This document shows, piece after piece, positions 32,069 through 44,900 of a stretch of 64,000 bases of DNA. Origin of the DNA: Edaphochlamys debaryana (lineage: Eukaryota; Chlorophyta; Chlorophyceae; Chlamydomonadales). The stretch covers positions 620,001 through 684,000 of the forward strand of contig JAEHOE010000027.1 in assembly GCA_016858145.1 (NCBI GenBank), written 5' to 3'. The notes under the pieces are model-generated. The model did not search any database and was not told the DNA's origin. It saw nothing but the letters and a program-made list of their open reading frames with translations. Both the position numbers and the translations under genes were made by a program. The first letter of the stretch is position 1. Each line of letters starts with the position of its first letter.

Positions 32069-35000
32069 ATGGGCCAGGACTCCAAGTCGTCTCCCGATAA
32101 GGCTGAGCTGCCCAGCTGGCCGTTCTTCCTCGGTACGATCGGCGGCATACTCGTCGGGGTGGCGTTCCTGCTCATCCTCAAGCCCCCCGACTGGAGCGTC
32201 CACTTCCCCACCGCCTCTTCAGCCGACGTCCTTGACCCCATCACCAAACCCCCGATCGGCAGCCTCTCGGAGGCGCTGCTGGTCTGCCTGGCTCCAAACC
32301 ACCTGACGCCAGCTGGCGATGGCGGGGTGATGCTCCTGCCCAATGCCACCGCCACGCTCCGTGCGCTGCTCTCCGAGCCTATGCTCACAGCCGCAACGGC
32401 CCACTGGCAGGGCAACGCAACCTCGCTCCAATCCGCGATGGAGCTGCTTCGGTCGGGCCGCGACTCGCTGCTGCCCATGCCATCTCGCGACACGCGCGAT
32501 GCCAAGCGGCCTGTGCTACCGGCCGAGGCGGTCGACCGTTGGCTGGCGGCCGCTGTCAAGGCGGTGGAGGCCTTGCCTTCGGGCCCCAGCTACCCCTACC
32601 TGCGGAGGGGCGTGGTGGCCCTGGTCCTCCAGGCCTGGCTAGGGTCCGGCAAGGCCTGGACGCGGGTGAGGCGCGGGCGGCTCATATGGGTCGGGAAACC
32701 TCGGGCTGCGCATCGTTGTCTCGGGGTCGTCAGTGGTACGTGTAGACAGGGGATGGTGGGCGTGTGGGCTGAACCTTGGTGAGCGTGCAGCGGTGCCAAC
32801 ACACGGGGTGTGGGCGAGGCTGGCAGGCGGCTGCCTGGGCAGTTCAGGCGTAGGGGACGCCGGGCTAGCGATGGGGGCGAGCATAACTGCCCAGTACTAA
32901 CTTTGGTTGGGAGCCCAACGTACGTGTGCTGGTGGCGAGGGAGGTGGGTGGGTCGCGGGGCAGGCAGCCGGCGCGGGGCTGTGGGCGACGCACGGGTGGA
33001 AGGGACGGGCAGGAAGGACGGCGGCTGAAGCCTGGCGGTGGGCACCGACCTGCGTTCCCACCTCTGCCCCTTGCTGGTGACAGAGTGATCCTCCCCTACC
33101 CCCGCCCCTTTCCCTGCTGGGGAAGGGGCACGCAGTCTGGGGGGCAAGGGATCTGGCGGTGCTGTGGTGCTAGCTGTGGAGAGGAAGGGCCGGGCCTGCC
33201 CCACAAGCCGCCCATCTCCCAACCTTGTGCCCTAACCCCCCACCCCTGCAGGAAAACGACGCCGCTGCGGTCAAGATTCTGCGCAAGGTGGGTTCTGTTC
33301 CTGCCCTCAGGGTCTGCCGGGCCGGAAGCGCGGGAGACGTCCGAACATGGGGGACAAAGCACCCCCGGTCCCCTCGCGCTCGGGCTAGCTCTGAGGCTGG
33401 GGTGCCCTCTTCTAGGCCGCGCGGACGGCGCATCCGCAGCGGAGGGCCGAGGCGGGGCGCTGAGGGGAGGGGAGCAGTATCCAACCCACGCCGCCGCCTT
33501 TGGCTCCGACCCACATCACCGTCTTCCTCCCATCCACCCTCACCACCCTCCCGCCCTTCGCCCGACCCACATCCCTCGCAGCTGTTTGCGCTGCACCGCG
33601 CCAGCTCGCTCCGCAAGGCCGCGGTGGAGTTCATGCACTTCTCCAAGGCGGGGGGCACCAGCGTGTGCCTGGCCTCGGGTGGGGGCAGCGGGCAGGGGGG
33701 TTGCAGGGGGTTTTGCAGGGGCGGACTGCGGGAGCGTGTGGACGGGTATCGGGTAGGAGGGCGGGGGCTGGCGGTTGGGGCGGCGTGGGATGTATCGAAG
33801 CGGGGAGCTTGCGGACGTGGGCAGCGGGCGACGGGCAGTCTCGGGGCCTGCCGCGCAAGAAACGCTGGAGGCATCTTGCTCAGTCTTTCGGAAACCTGCC
33901 TGAGCTGCACACCGCGCCCTCCGGCTGCCCTGGTGTGCCCCTTTCCCTCCCAGAGACGGCCGGCTGCACGACCTTCTCCACCTCCGAGCAGTACACCTGC
34001 CTGCTGCCCGACTTCGGGGACTACCCGCGGTGGATCAACCGCAAGGCGCACAACTCGAGGTGCAGGTGAGGGCGGGGTTTAACGCAATCGTGTTGTGGGG
34101 AGGGCGTGCGCGGTTGTGGTGGGCCAGAGGGCCCCTGACTAATGTGACGGACTCTCAAGCGTAACCCGTTGTAACCGATTGTAACCCGCAGGCGGGTGAT
34201 GCCTGACTTTCCGCAGTGCGCCTCCCGGATCTACAGGTGGGCCGGGGCGGGGCTCGGGCATCGGGTATGGGGTTTGGGAGGGGTCTGGCGCCTGGCCGCG
34301 CAGGGGAGGAACGAGCACAACGGCCATACACTCCCGACTTCCCTGCCACACTCTGACACGCTCTCTCCCACACACCCAGCTCACTCACCCGAAGCACTGC
34401 ACCGCCGCATCACTCTCCCTCGCTTGAAGGAACGTTACGCCCCCTCCCCTGTCCCCCCCCCCCCTCCCCTGTGCCCCCGCAGCAAGCTGGCCCAGTGGAA
34501 CACGCGGTACACGGGGACGCCCTTCGTGGGCTGCGAGGCGCGGGCCGCGGAGCTGGCGGCGCGGGGGTTCAACTTCTACGCCAGGTGGGCCCAGGGTGGG
34601 CCCGGGGTGGTGGGCCCGGGGTGGACACGTGGTGAACCCGAAATGCCATTGCCGCTGGCCCCAGCCGCAAGCCTGCAGCCCGGTTGACTCTGGAACAGGG
34701 CCGGTCACACCGGGCTGGGGGAACGAAGGTTTCGCGAGGTGTGCGCCTGGTGTAGGAGATGTGTGGGTGACGGCCCTGGACACTGACCTCGCGCCCCGCC
34801 CCCATCCCGTACCAACATCAACCTGATCTCGCCCCGCTTTCCTACGCCTGCCCCTCCCACCCCCACCCTGCCGTCCAGCGAGTACACGCTGCGGCCCAAG
34901 GGCGGGGAGCCCGGGGCACCCCCGGCGCTGTGCCCCCAGTTCCTGAACTTCGCGGTGCTCAGGTGCGCGGGGAAAACCTTGGTCTATGGGAGGGGGGAGG

Positions 35001-38000
35001 GCGCCCTCAACATGTTTCCCCTGGCTTATGAACGTACCCGCCCCCACCCCCCACCCCCAGGGAGCCCGAGTCCCGGCTGTCCAGCCACCTGCGCTACATG
35101 GTGCGCATCGCCCACGACAAGCTGGGCAACCGCACGGAGCGGTTCTTCACGGGTGAGGGCTTGGAGGTTGGGTGTGTGTTGTGCAGCAAGTAGAAAACCC
35201 GGCGAGACCCTGCAGACGTGAGGCGCCAACTCTTCCCATCATACTGGAATGGTGGTGTGTGTGTGTGTGTGTAGGTAGTCAACGCTTACCTGCAGTACAT
35301 GATTAGGCCGATCCTTCAGCGCGCTGCGCAATTCCACTGAGCCCCCATCGTCTCGCCCCCGCTCATCCCTCCACCCCCCTGGCCTCCCCTCCCCCCCAAG
35401 GCATGGGCCTGGCTGACTGGCGCAAGCTGCTCCCCGCCATGCTGGACAACTATTACGTGCGGGCACTGGGGGGGGAGGCGGCCTTCTACGCGGGGCAGGT
35501 GGGGCCGTGGCCAGGTTCTCAAGGGTTTAGGTCCCGTAAATGCGCCTGCAGTGCGGTCGGGGGCCGTTGCAAGCGGTGTGAAGGGCTTCTCGAGTGAGCC
35601 GTTGCAAGCTGTGTGTGGTGGTGGGCAGGCGGCGTTCTACGCGGGGCAGGTGCGGGTGCAATTGGGGGGATGGGGGAGTGGTTGGGTCCCGAGCAGTGTG
35701 GGGGGCGGGCCTGCTGCGCTTGCTGTGCTTTGATACACACAGTGCTTGCAAACATTGTCCGTGTGCCGCAGGGTGCGCTGACCGCGGAGGGCTCGCTGAT
35801 GACGGCCGAGGCGGCCCTGGCGGCCGTGGACGTACTCATGCTGCTCGAGGTACGTACGGCTGTACGGACAGTGCCGTACGGGCGTCACGTCATGGTGCTA
35901 AGCCCGTGCCGTCATGCGACAGCAAGATGTGTTGCGATGCCCAACTGCCGCCACCCTTATCTCCAACCTGTCCTGTCGAGGCTACACAACCGCCTGGCTC
36001 GAGCACCTTCCCATCCCAACCCCCACTCCCCCAGGACTCTGAGCAGGTGTCCACTCTGAGCCACACCTGGGGCCTCGGGTGGACAGCCAACCTGATGGAG
36101 GTGGGTGTGGCTGGGGTTTGGGTGGGGTTTAGCAGGACGGGGGAGTATGTGTCGGGAGTGGGGACGGGGGGTTAGACAGCAGGGGATGGGGCCTGGGGTG
36201 GAGCGCCAACCGCATGGAGGTAGGTGTTTGGGTTGGGGGCGGGGGGGTAGCAGGATGGGTTCAAGTCTTGGGTGCGGCAGTAGCACGAATGGCGCAATGA
36301 GCGGGGTAACCTGTTACGGTTGGCGGGTGTGAAGGGCTGCTCGTGTGAGCCGGGGAAGGCGCGGGACCCCGGCTGGGAAGGGCGAGACCCTTTATGCCCG
36401 ACATCCTGAATTGTGATTGGCGGGTGGTGTGTGGTGACGCAAGCTTGGAGCAGGGGCGCCAGACCTAAGGGTGGGGATGCGGCCATACCTATTGCTTGGC
36501 AAGGGGAGGACGCCTGAGGGAACCGGATTCCGACGCCCCGGGAGCTGGCAGGGGATGGTCAGGGACACCCTGCTGACACTACCTCTTTTCCGCCATCCTC
36601 ACCCTTGACCTCTTGTAACCTCTCACTCGCACTTGCCTCCCCCCGCTGCAGGAGGAGGGCCGCAGCCACGCGGAGGCGGCGGATGAGGTGGACCGCATTG
36701 CGGACAAGGTGTGCGGGGGGCCTGCTAGCTACAGGGGGCTGTTGGAGGGGTTACTCGTGTGGGTCGAGTGGGATAGAGGACGAAGGGATTGGGACCGGGT
36801 TCTGACGATAAGGCGCGTCCAGCACTCCAGGCCGCTTCCACACTTCCCCCACACTCCGCCAACCCCTATCCCCGCGCGCCCAGGTTGTGCCCTCGGGAGC
36901 CGACGCCACAGCTCTGAAGGTGAGGCGGGGGCTGCCACGCACTTACCTGTAGTGCGTGGACTAAGGCTAGAGTGGGGGAGGCCGCGGGTTTTACCGGGTA
37001 CAGTAGGTGGTCGTTGCGATGTGCAGCGCTCGCGGGTGGCGGCGGTAAGCCGTGAGCACGCGCCAGCAAGGGGCGGAGCCCGCCGCGCATCCTGACTGCA
37101 ATCTGCCTACAATCTGCTGACACGCACCCTCACTTGCCGTACCGCACCTTGCCGTACCGTGCTGTGCCGCACTGCAGGAGGCCAACCGCCTGGACGTACA
37201 TCTGTACGGCATGGCGGCGCTGATGGCCCGTCTGGACTGCGCGGTGTGGTCCTCGGCGCAGGCGGAGGCGGAGGACGAGGTCGAAGCGGCGGAGGCGGAG
37301 GGCGACGACGGGCCCGACGAAGGGGTTGCAGCCGCAGCCGCTAGGGGGGGTGCCGCTGGAGCGGGATCCGCCAAGGCAGGTTCCGCAGGGACGGGCCCTG
37401 CTAAATCCGCCGGGGCCGGGGCCGGGGCTGGCTCCGCCGGCGGCAGTCCGGCGGGAGGAAGCGCGGGCGGGAAGGGCGGTGGCGGGGAGGGCGGGCCCGG
37501 GAAGCCTTCGTCGAGCCCCCACCCCCAGCCCAGCCCCCAGCCCAGCCCCCAGCCCAGCCCCCAGCCCAGCCCGAAGCCCAGCCCCAAGCCCAGCCCCAAG
37601 CCCAGCCCCAGCCCCGGCGGAGGCGCAAACGCGAGCGCTGGCGGCGGAGGGCACAGCCGCAAGCTCCGCGTGGCTCAGGCCCAGGGTCTGAGTACCCCGG
37701 CCGCTGGCTCGGGCTCTGCCTCGCCCTCTCCTCGGCTGCTGAGCAGCAACGCAACGGCCCCTGCCGCCGCTGGAGGCGCCACTGCTAGCGGCGGCGCTAC
37801 CGCCGGCGCTGGCGGCAGCAATGCTGGCGGCACTAACGGCGCTGGAGGCGCGGGTGCCATCGGTGGTGCTGGCGGCACCAACGCCGCTGGCGGCACCAAC
37901 GCCGCTGGCGTTGCGGATGGCGCCGCAGCTCGGGTTGTTGTCACCGGCAGCGAGCCGGGCAGCAGCGGCGGAGGCGGAGGCGGCAGCGGAGGCCCGACAC

Positions 38001-38566
38001 AGCTGCTCGAGACCGCAGCTGATGCGGGCGAGAAAGAGGAGGAGGAGGAGGGGGATGGAGACGGGGACAAGGAGGAGGAGGACGGAGACGAGGGGACGGC
38101 GGCCGGAGCAGCCGGGTCCACGCCTGGCCGCAACGGCACGGCAGACGCCGATGCGGAGGGTGATGGTGAGGGCGAGGGCGAGGAGGCGGGGCACGAGCTG
38201 GGTCGCAAGCGGCGGCCGGCGTTCCCGCTGGGACGGATCAAGAAGCGCATCCGGCGGGGTGCGTGTGGGTACGTGGCGCCAGCGCTGGGGGGCCGGCTGG
38301 GGGGCAGCAAGGGCGGCGGCGGGGAGGGGGGGAGAGGGGGTGCGGGGCACGGGCCGGGGGCAGGGGGCCCAGGGGGTTCAGGCGGGGGGAGTAGAAAGGC
38401 GGGGGCGGCGGATGGGGGTGGGCATGCCAAGTCGGGGGGCTCAGCCCCCCCGGCTCAGGGGCAGGGCCAAGGGGGTGGTCAGAGCCATGGGCAGGGGCAA
38501 GGCCAGGGCCAGTCGAGCGCCAAGAGCTCGAAGCGGGCGCACGAGCGGCGGTTGGAAGGGGCCTAG
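32069..38566 (+). CDS. Type II membrane sulfotransferase-like protein with long low-complexity tail
   Basis: Fourteen exons: 32069-32665, 33252-33287, 33582-33678, 33954-34065, 34192-34236, 34483-34584, 34879-34962, 35061-35152, 35401-35498, 35772-35849, 36035-36100, 36652-36708, 36884-36919, 37178-38566. After a short polar N-terminus, WPFFLGTIGGILVGVAFLLI anchors the protein as a type II, Golgi-style enzyme with lumenal N-glycosylation sites (NAT, NGNAT region). FMHFSKAGGTS matches the 5'-phosphosulfate loop of PAPS-dependent carbohydrate sulfotransferases (usual form FIHIPKTGGTS). LREPESRLSSHLRYM resembles the 3'-phosphate site (RDPxxRxxSHY). A late helix, EANRLDVHLYGMAALMARLD, resembles the C-terminal N..D..LY motif. 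The last exon adds over 400 residues rich in Gly, Ala, Pro and Glu, with a (PSPQ)n run. The acceptor glycan is unknown. Two exon ends are copied into introns. Confidence 0.65.
35250..35274. repeat. GT microsatellite
   Basis: (GT)n run in a sulfotransferase-gene intron. Confidence 0.9.
35623..35650 (+). repeat. Copy of the 3' end of exon 35401-35498 with donor
   Basis: GCGTTCTACGCGGGGCAGGT repeats GCCTTCTACGCGGGGCAGGT (35480-35500) about 150 bp downstream. Confidence 0.9.
36187..36227 (+). repeat. Copy of the 3' end of exon 36035-36100 with donor
   Basis: CTGGGGTGGAGCGCCAACCG followed by CATGGAGGTAGGT resembles the exon end 36068-36106 (GGTGGACAGCCAACCTGATG plus GAGGTGGGT). Confidence 0.8.
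37519..37617 (+). repeat. Coding tandem repeat (PSPQ/PSPK)
   Basis: CCCAGCCCCCAGCCCAGCCC-type array encoding PSPQPSPQ and PSPKPSPK in the tail of the sulfotransferase-like protein. Such proline/serine repeats are common in volvocine wall and secreted proteins. Confidence 0.9.
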
Positions 38567-38920
38567 GTTGCCCAGACTGCCAGGTGTTGGCATCGACATA
38601 GACGTGTAGACTTGGAGTGTGTAAGTAAGACAGGGACTGCATGGCGGGACGGCGGGTATGGAGCGGCGACATGATGCTCCACGGTTGGAGTGGGCTTGAA
38701 ATGCACCTGATTAGAGTGTGCACTGGAAGCACATTGAATGTATGCTTAGCATTCCCACATGTAGAGCCGCGACAGCAGCGAACAGTCGAGGGAGCTTGCG
38801 ATGCGACCTCACTCCACAGGCCAGATTTTGTCGCGCGATGACCGTAACAATACCCTATAGCCTCTCCAGATGACGTTACAAGCGGAACCATAAACAGAGC
38901 GCTGAGACGGTGAAAGCGCG
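38567..38920. promoter_or_regulatory. Short spacer: sulfotransferase 3' end and HflX promoter
   Basis: Only 354 bp separate a stop codon from the next start codon on the same strand. TGTAA at 38620-38624 is a likely poly(A) signal, leaving under 300 bp for the HflX promoter and 5' UTR. Confidence 0.5.
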
Positions 38921-41900
38921 ATGACGGCAATGTTGGTTGCGCCGCTTCGCCGCGTGGCCACGGCTCGGGACTGCGCGGCATCCCTGATGATGCAGGCTAG
39001 CGGAGCCCCAGCTTCACTCTTCGCCCGTGCAAACTGCGCCGACACGCCACAACACCCATCCATCCCGGCCATCCCCACCTCTGGGACTTGGCGCCAACTC
39101 GGCTCCACGCAGCCTGCCTGGCTGCCAGCAGCTCTCCAACCCCGGCCACTCCGTCCTAATGACATAAACGAGGCCCCCACAGCCAGCCGCCCCTGGTCGA
39201 TTGCCAGGTGGCACGCTCACGGCTTCGCCACAGCAACCAACCCAGGCCCCGGCCCAAGCCCCGCCCTGGGCGTGGGACTCCTGGGTCGGCTCAGGACCCG
39301 ACTCCTGCCGTCCTCATGTCAAGACGCGGTTCAGCAGGAGCAGCAGCAACTCCAGCATCAGCAGCCATGGCCGTCTTCCTGGAGTTGCCGAGCCTACGCC
39401 TCAGGATCCGGATTCGGATCCGGATCCGGGTCTGCGTCGATCTCCAGCTCAGGCCCCCGTTCATCCCCTCCGCCTCTGGTGTTGGTCCACCCCCGGAGCC
39501 GGGGCCCGGAGGACCGGGAGGAGGCGAGGCGGCTGGCGGAGAGCCTCACAGGCGAGGGTCGGAGCCTGGGTGCAGTTGCAGGGGGAGGAGGGCGCGTGGA
39601 GGCTGCATACCTGGCGCGCACGAAGGGCGCAAGCAAGGGCAACCCAGATGGCTGGGTGGTCAACTCTTCCCCTCGCCCCCTCTCCTCACCTTTCGTGTCC
39701 TCTCGAACCCCCCCAACCCCACAGGCTCGCCCTGCCCCTTGCTGGAGGTGGGCCCCGCCCGGCCCCGCCGCCTGGCCGCGGCCCCCTTGGGCCCCGCCCG
39801 CCCCGGCGCCGGCGGCCGCTCCTCCTCCTTCTTCGGAAAGGGCACTCTGGGGGCCATTGGGCGGCAGCTGGCGGGGGTGGAGTCGGGGCTACTGGATGGA
39901 GGCCTGGTGGGTAGCGAGTGGGGTCAGGGGGAATGGCAGCCTTGGGATTGATGGGGAGGGAAATCGGGGTGCGTGCAGCGGGTACCTTTGGAGTTGTGGC
40001 GGCTTGGGGCTTAGTAAGGCGGGGCTTCTGGACGGAGGCCTGGTGAGTCACGTGCGATTGCGATCACGGGGTCTCGGGCGGCTGGGGCCACGTGCGGTCA
40101 CGGGCTCTGGAGCCTCAGGCGGGTGGGGCCCAGGGCATTCTGGAGGCCGTTGGGCGGGGGTCGAGTACGGGCCTCGTGAACGGAGGGCTGGTGGGTAGCG
40201 AGTCGGGCCGGAAGTTGGGGTGCGTGGAGGGGTACCCGTGCATTGGTTTTAGGGAGGGTACGGTATTAGTTGTGGTGGCGGCGTGGGAGTGGTCTAAAGA
40301 AAATGCAGCGATGGCACGCTCGGCTCCAGGCCCTCAGCCACTCCGATGCCGTGGGAGTGGTCGTGGGCGGCGGGGCCGGTGATGTGCTGGGCGCGCTCAC
40401 TAGCGGTAGCGCTTGAGTGTGCCCTGCCGTCGCATGTCTCCCTGCCTGGCATGCTCCCTCCGCTCTACGCCTGCCCCTCCCTCTCCCCTCCCCCCCTCCC
40501 CGACTCACCGACTCACCTGCGGGTGCTCGCGTGCCGCGCAGGGCCCCGGCGCTGCGGCGGGGGCGGAGGATGCGCCTGGCGATGGCGCCGCCTCCGCTGA
40601 GGGGGGCGCGGGTGGCGGCCGGCGGCGTGCCGCTGTGTTCGTCAACGCCGTGCTGACGCCTCTCCAGGTGGGCCCTACTTCATTGGGAAAGGGTGGGCTC
40701 TGCTGAAGTACAAGTAGGATGGGATGTGAGAGCGACAACTGTGGTGGTGCCCTTCGCGCGGCTAAACGCTCTCCAGGTGGGACCAACCTGCGTGGGTGGG
40801 CCCTGCATGGCTGGGAACGCAGGGAGGCGGCCGGTGGGGAGCTCATCTGTCCAGCCGTCCAGCCAGGGGCCTTCCCGGCTGCCTCATCCCGCTCCGTCCC
40901 GCTTTCGTCCCGCTCCGTCATTCGGCCACCAGGGCGTTGGACCGATGATCCTTCTCGCACCTCGCCCTGCCCCCCGCCTTCCCGACCCGCTCTCCCACCC
41001 CCCAGGAGCGCAACCTGGAGGCACGCGCCCCCTGAACCCTACCCCCTGACCCCTGACCCCTGACCTCCCTGCCCCCTGCCCCCTGACCCCCCTGCCCCCT
41101 GACCCCTGACCCCCCTGCCCCCTGACCCCTGACCTCCATGACCCCTGACCCCTGACCCCCCTGCCCCCTGCCCCCTGCCCCCTGCCACCCCCCTGCCCCC
41201 AAACCCCACCCCCAGGAGCGCAACCTGGAGGCGGCGCTGGGGCGGGCGGTGGTGGACCGAGTGGGCCTCATCGTGAGGCTGTTCGCGGAGCGGGCGGCCA
41301 CCAGGGAGGCGCGGCTGCAGGTGGGGTGGGGCGGGGTCGGGTGGGGGTGCACGTGTGGGCGGTCCTCCTTCTTCCCGTGCAGGTGGGGTGCTTGGCGCTT
41401 GTGGGGCACATACTTGCGGGCCTGCTCATGGTCGATGGGGCGGGCGGCGACCTGGCAGGCGCCGCGTACTGGGGGTGCTTCTTGGGGCACACACCGTAGG
41501 TCGCTGTGCTCGCGGTTGCGGGACAGCCGCGCGTGTTTGTGGGGTGGTGAGGGGTGGTGAGGGCCTACGCGGGGAGGCGCGGCTGCAGGCGCGTGGAGCG
41601 GTGGAGCGCGAGGTTTGAGGTACGGCTTGCAACCACATTAACACTTCCGTCAGTCCTTTCAGACCGGCCTTGACATTACGGTAATCGTCCGTGCTTGGAC
41701 GCCCCGCCCCGCCCAGGTGGAGCTGGCGGCGCTGGCCTACCAGCTGCCCCGCCTGGTGCGGACCATGGGCGCAGACGGAACCAGGTGCGGCGGAGCCTAG
41801 CGCAGAGAGGCCGCGGGCCTCAAGCCCCGCACATGCGCCCGTCGCGCTTCTGCCCAACACGCGCTTTGCAGTGCCATGCTGTGTGTATGCTAAGCTTTGC

Positions 41901-44900
41901 TACCGGTATGCGTACAGTGCGGTGCGAGGCCGAGCACCAAGCGACCCGGGCCTCAAGCCGCACCCGTGCGCCCACCTGCCCTGCGCGTACTGCGCTTGCT
42001 GCCCACACGGGCTCGCAATGCGGTGCCGTCTCTGTTTAAGCGGATAGACCCTTAGCACCTTCGTTCTGCCGTTGTGCTTGAAACCTCCTCACAGGGGTCC
42101 TTTCGCGCTCCTTTTCCGCTCTGTCCGCTCCACGCAGGGGAGCGTTCGGCGCGGGCGCCAAGGGAACTTCCGGTCTGACCTTCCTAGGGCCTCTGGCGGG
42201 CGCTTGCGGGGCTGGCGGCGGCGGCGAGGCGGAGGCGGAGGGGGGCCCCGCCCTGCGGGTGGTCAGCGCCCGACAGCGTGGCAGCAGCGGCGCAGGTGGG
42301 GCCCGCGGCATGGCATGGAGGTTGTAAACATCAGCTCATCTTGCTACCCTCCTTTCCCCCTGCTCCCACTAGCCTTGTACCCAGCGCTGAAACCCTCCTC
42401 CCTTGATCCTGTGCCAAAACCTACAGACCACATCCCCACCCCCCTTGCCCCCCCTTCCCGCAAGCTTTCCTGCATGCGCCCCCACTCTCCTGCCTCATGC
42501 TTCCTCCCGTGCAGGCGGCCTGGGCGGCGGCGGCGGCGCGGGCGACCCCGAGCTGCGCCGCCAGCGCTTCCGCATCCGGGCCCGCATGGCGGCGCTACGG
42601 CGGCAGCTGGCGGCGGTGGCGGCGGTGCGGGCGGAGCAGCGGCGGGGCCGGCAGGCGGCAGGTGGGGCGGGGATGCGTGGGGCTTGAGGCGGGGGTTCGG
42701 GAAGGGTTGGATGGCGCCTGGGCTGGGGGGATTGCAGCTGCAGGATTTGCCTTGCTCGCTGTCAGGGGGCCAACGGCACACGCTTTAGACAAGCGGGGCG
42801 CCCCCATGGGGGCGGAAAAGGGCTGAGCCCCTCACCCATCTGCTACGCGACCCATTCCCTGTGGTAACCGTGGCCGCACTATACTCCAACCGAGCTTTAA
42901 CGCGTTGATAGCAAGCGGACTCACACCCCTCGGCACAGACTTAGCTGCCCGGTCTTATCTACACGGACACCGCTCCGCCACCTCCTAGCCACCGCTTCCC
43001 GCCACGACCCTGCGCGCCGCCAGCCGCCGCGCCAGCGACTCCGGCTGGCGGGTGCCGGCACAGCGCCGCCGGGCGCTGCTCGTGCACAGCGCCCATGTAG
43101 ATCAGGTAGCAGATGTTGGTGGCCGAGTTGGCTTGAGAAAAACGCCCCTGTCGATGAAAGTGCCACACACGCCTTCGTTCTCCCCTCCCCCCCGACCTCC
43201 CTCCATCCCCCCTCCCCCCAGGCCTGCCCACACTGGCCCTGGTGGGCTACACCAACGCCGGCAAGACCACCCTGGCGGGGGCCCTGGCGCCCCGGGGCAG
43301 CGGCCTGCCGCCCCCGGAGGACCGCCTGTTCGCCACGCTGGACCCGGCAGTGCGGCGGGCGTGGATGCCAGCGCACGGGTGGGGACGGGAGGGGGCTTGG
43401 GGCTGGAGGGAAGGCTTGGGCGTGTCGTCAGGACGCTCTGTCCGTCGCTCGGGAAGCCACGGCATGGACCTGGACCTCACGTGGCTCGCCCTTGACCGGG
43501 AAGGAGGAATCACGTGGACCTGGGTTGACCAGGATTGAAGGTATTGCTGTCCCGACCCCCGACCCCTTGCACGCAGGCGGCCGGTGGCTGTGTCTGACAC
43601 GGTGGGGTTCATCCGGGAGCTGCCCCTGGGACTGGTGGCGGCATTCAGGTGGGGGGAGGGGGATGGAGGGGCCGGGGGGGGGGGGGGAAGGGCGCGAAAG
43701 CGCGCGTGTGCTCCGGCGGGGCTCCTCCGCCCTGGGAGCCGTCCCTGGCCCACCTAGCTTCCCAACACAATCCTTTTGCGCCGTGACCCACCCTACCCCA
43801 ACCCACCCCCGACACCCCCTGTCAGGGCCACCCTGGAGGAGGTGGTGGCCGCGGACGCTCTGATCCACGTCATCGATGCCTCCAGCCCGGCGGCGGCCGT
43901 ACAGGTGCGATCCGGGATGCATGGGGGATGCGTGGGTGTATGGTCTTGCGGGCCGTTCAGTAGTCGGGTCCGGTGCAAGTGCGATGGGGTATGCATGGGG
44001 GAGGCGGCGGCGATGTTGTCCACGTGTCGCCATCAGCTGGAGCGGCCCACACCGCAGCTTGCGGTGACCGTCCGGTGCGGACAAATGCCCCATCATGATA
44101 TGGCGTTACGGTGCACTTTCCGCAATCGGCCCCTCGTGCCGTGCTGTGCCCCCGCAGCGCGCCGTCGTGCTGTCCGTGCTGCGCGACCTGGGCGTGGACG
44201 AGCACACGCTGGCGCACCGCACGGTCGAGGTCTGGAACAAGTGCGACCAACTGCTCGCAACGAACCCGGACGAGCAGCAGCAGCAGCCGTTGGCGGTTGG
44301 TACGACGGCGGCGGCGGCGGCGGCGGGGGATGTGCCGACAGCGGCGGAGGACTGGCGGCGCCTGGCGGCGGCGGCGGTCGTGGCAGGTGGATTGGGGAGA
44401 GGTACAACCGAGGAGGGTGAGGAGGAAACTGGAGGGGCGGGGTCTTCGGCCGACGATTCTGACGAGGGTCAGGAGGCCTGGGGGGGGCAGGACTCGGGTG
44501 ATGACGAGGAGGAGTGGGGCGGGGATCTGGAGGAAGGGGAGGCGGAGGAAGAGGAGGGGGAGTGGGCGGGGGAGGATTCGTCGGGGGAGGATGGCGACGG
44601 CAGCAGTGGCGGCAGCAGCGACGACGGAGGCAACGCGACGGAGGCGGGCCCGGCGTCGCCGTCAGCAGCGCCCTGGCCCCAGCGGCGTCTCTTCAACGAA
44701 GGCGCCGCCGCTGCAGCGACGCCGCCGCTGCCCCCGTCGCCGGCAGGGGCGGGTGGTGGCGGCAGCCGCCGACACGCCCACACCGCCGCTGGCGGCAGCG
44801 GCGGCCCCAAGCTCGGCCAGGGCCGTGCTGGGGAGGAGGAGGCCGAGGAGGCCGAAGAGGAGCGGAGGTATGGGGAGTCACTGGCGGCGGCGGCGGCGCT

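Noticed and set aside
13583..41593. Exon-end copies as simple assembly duplications
   Set aside because: The copies differ from each other by substitutions and indels and occur at different distances in many genes. Raw reads would still be needed to exclude this fully.
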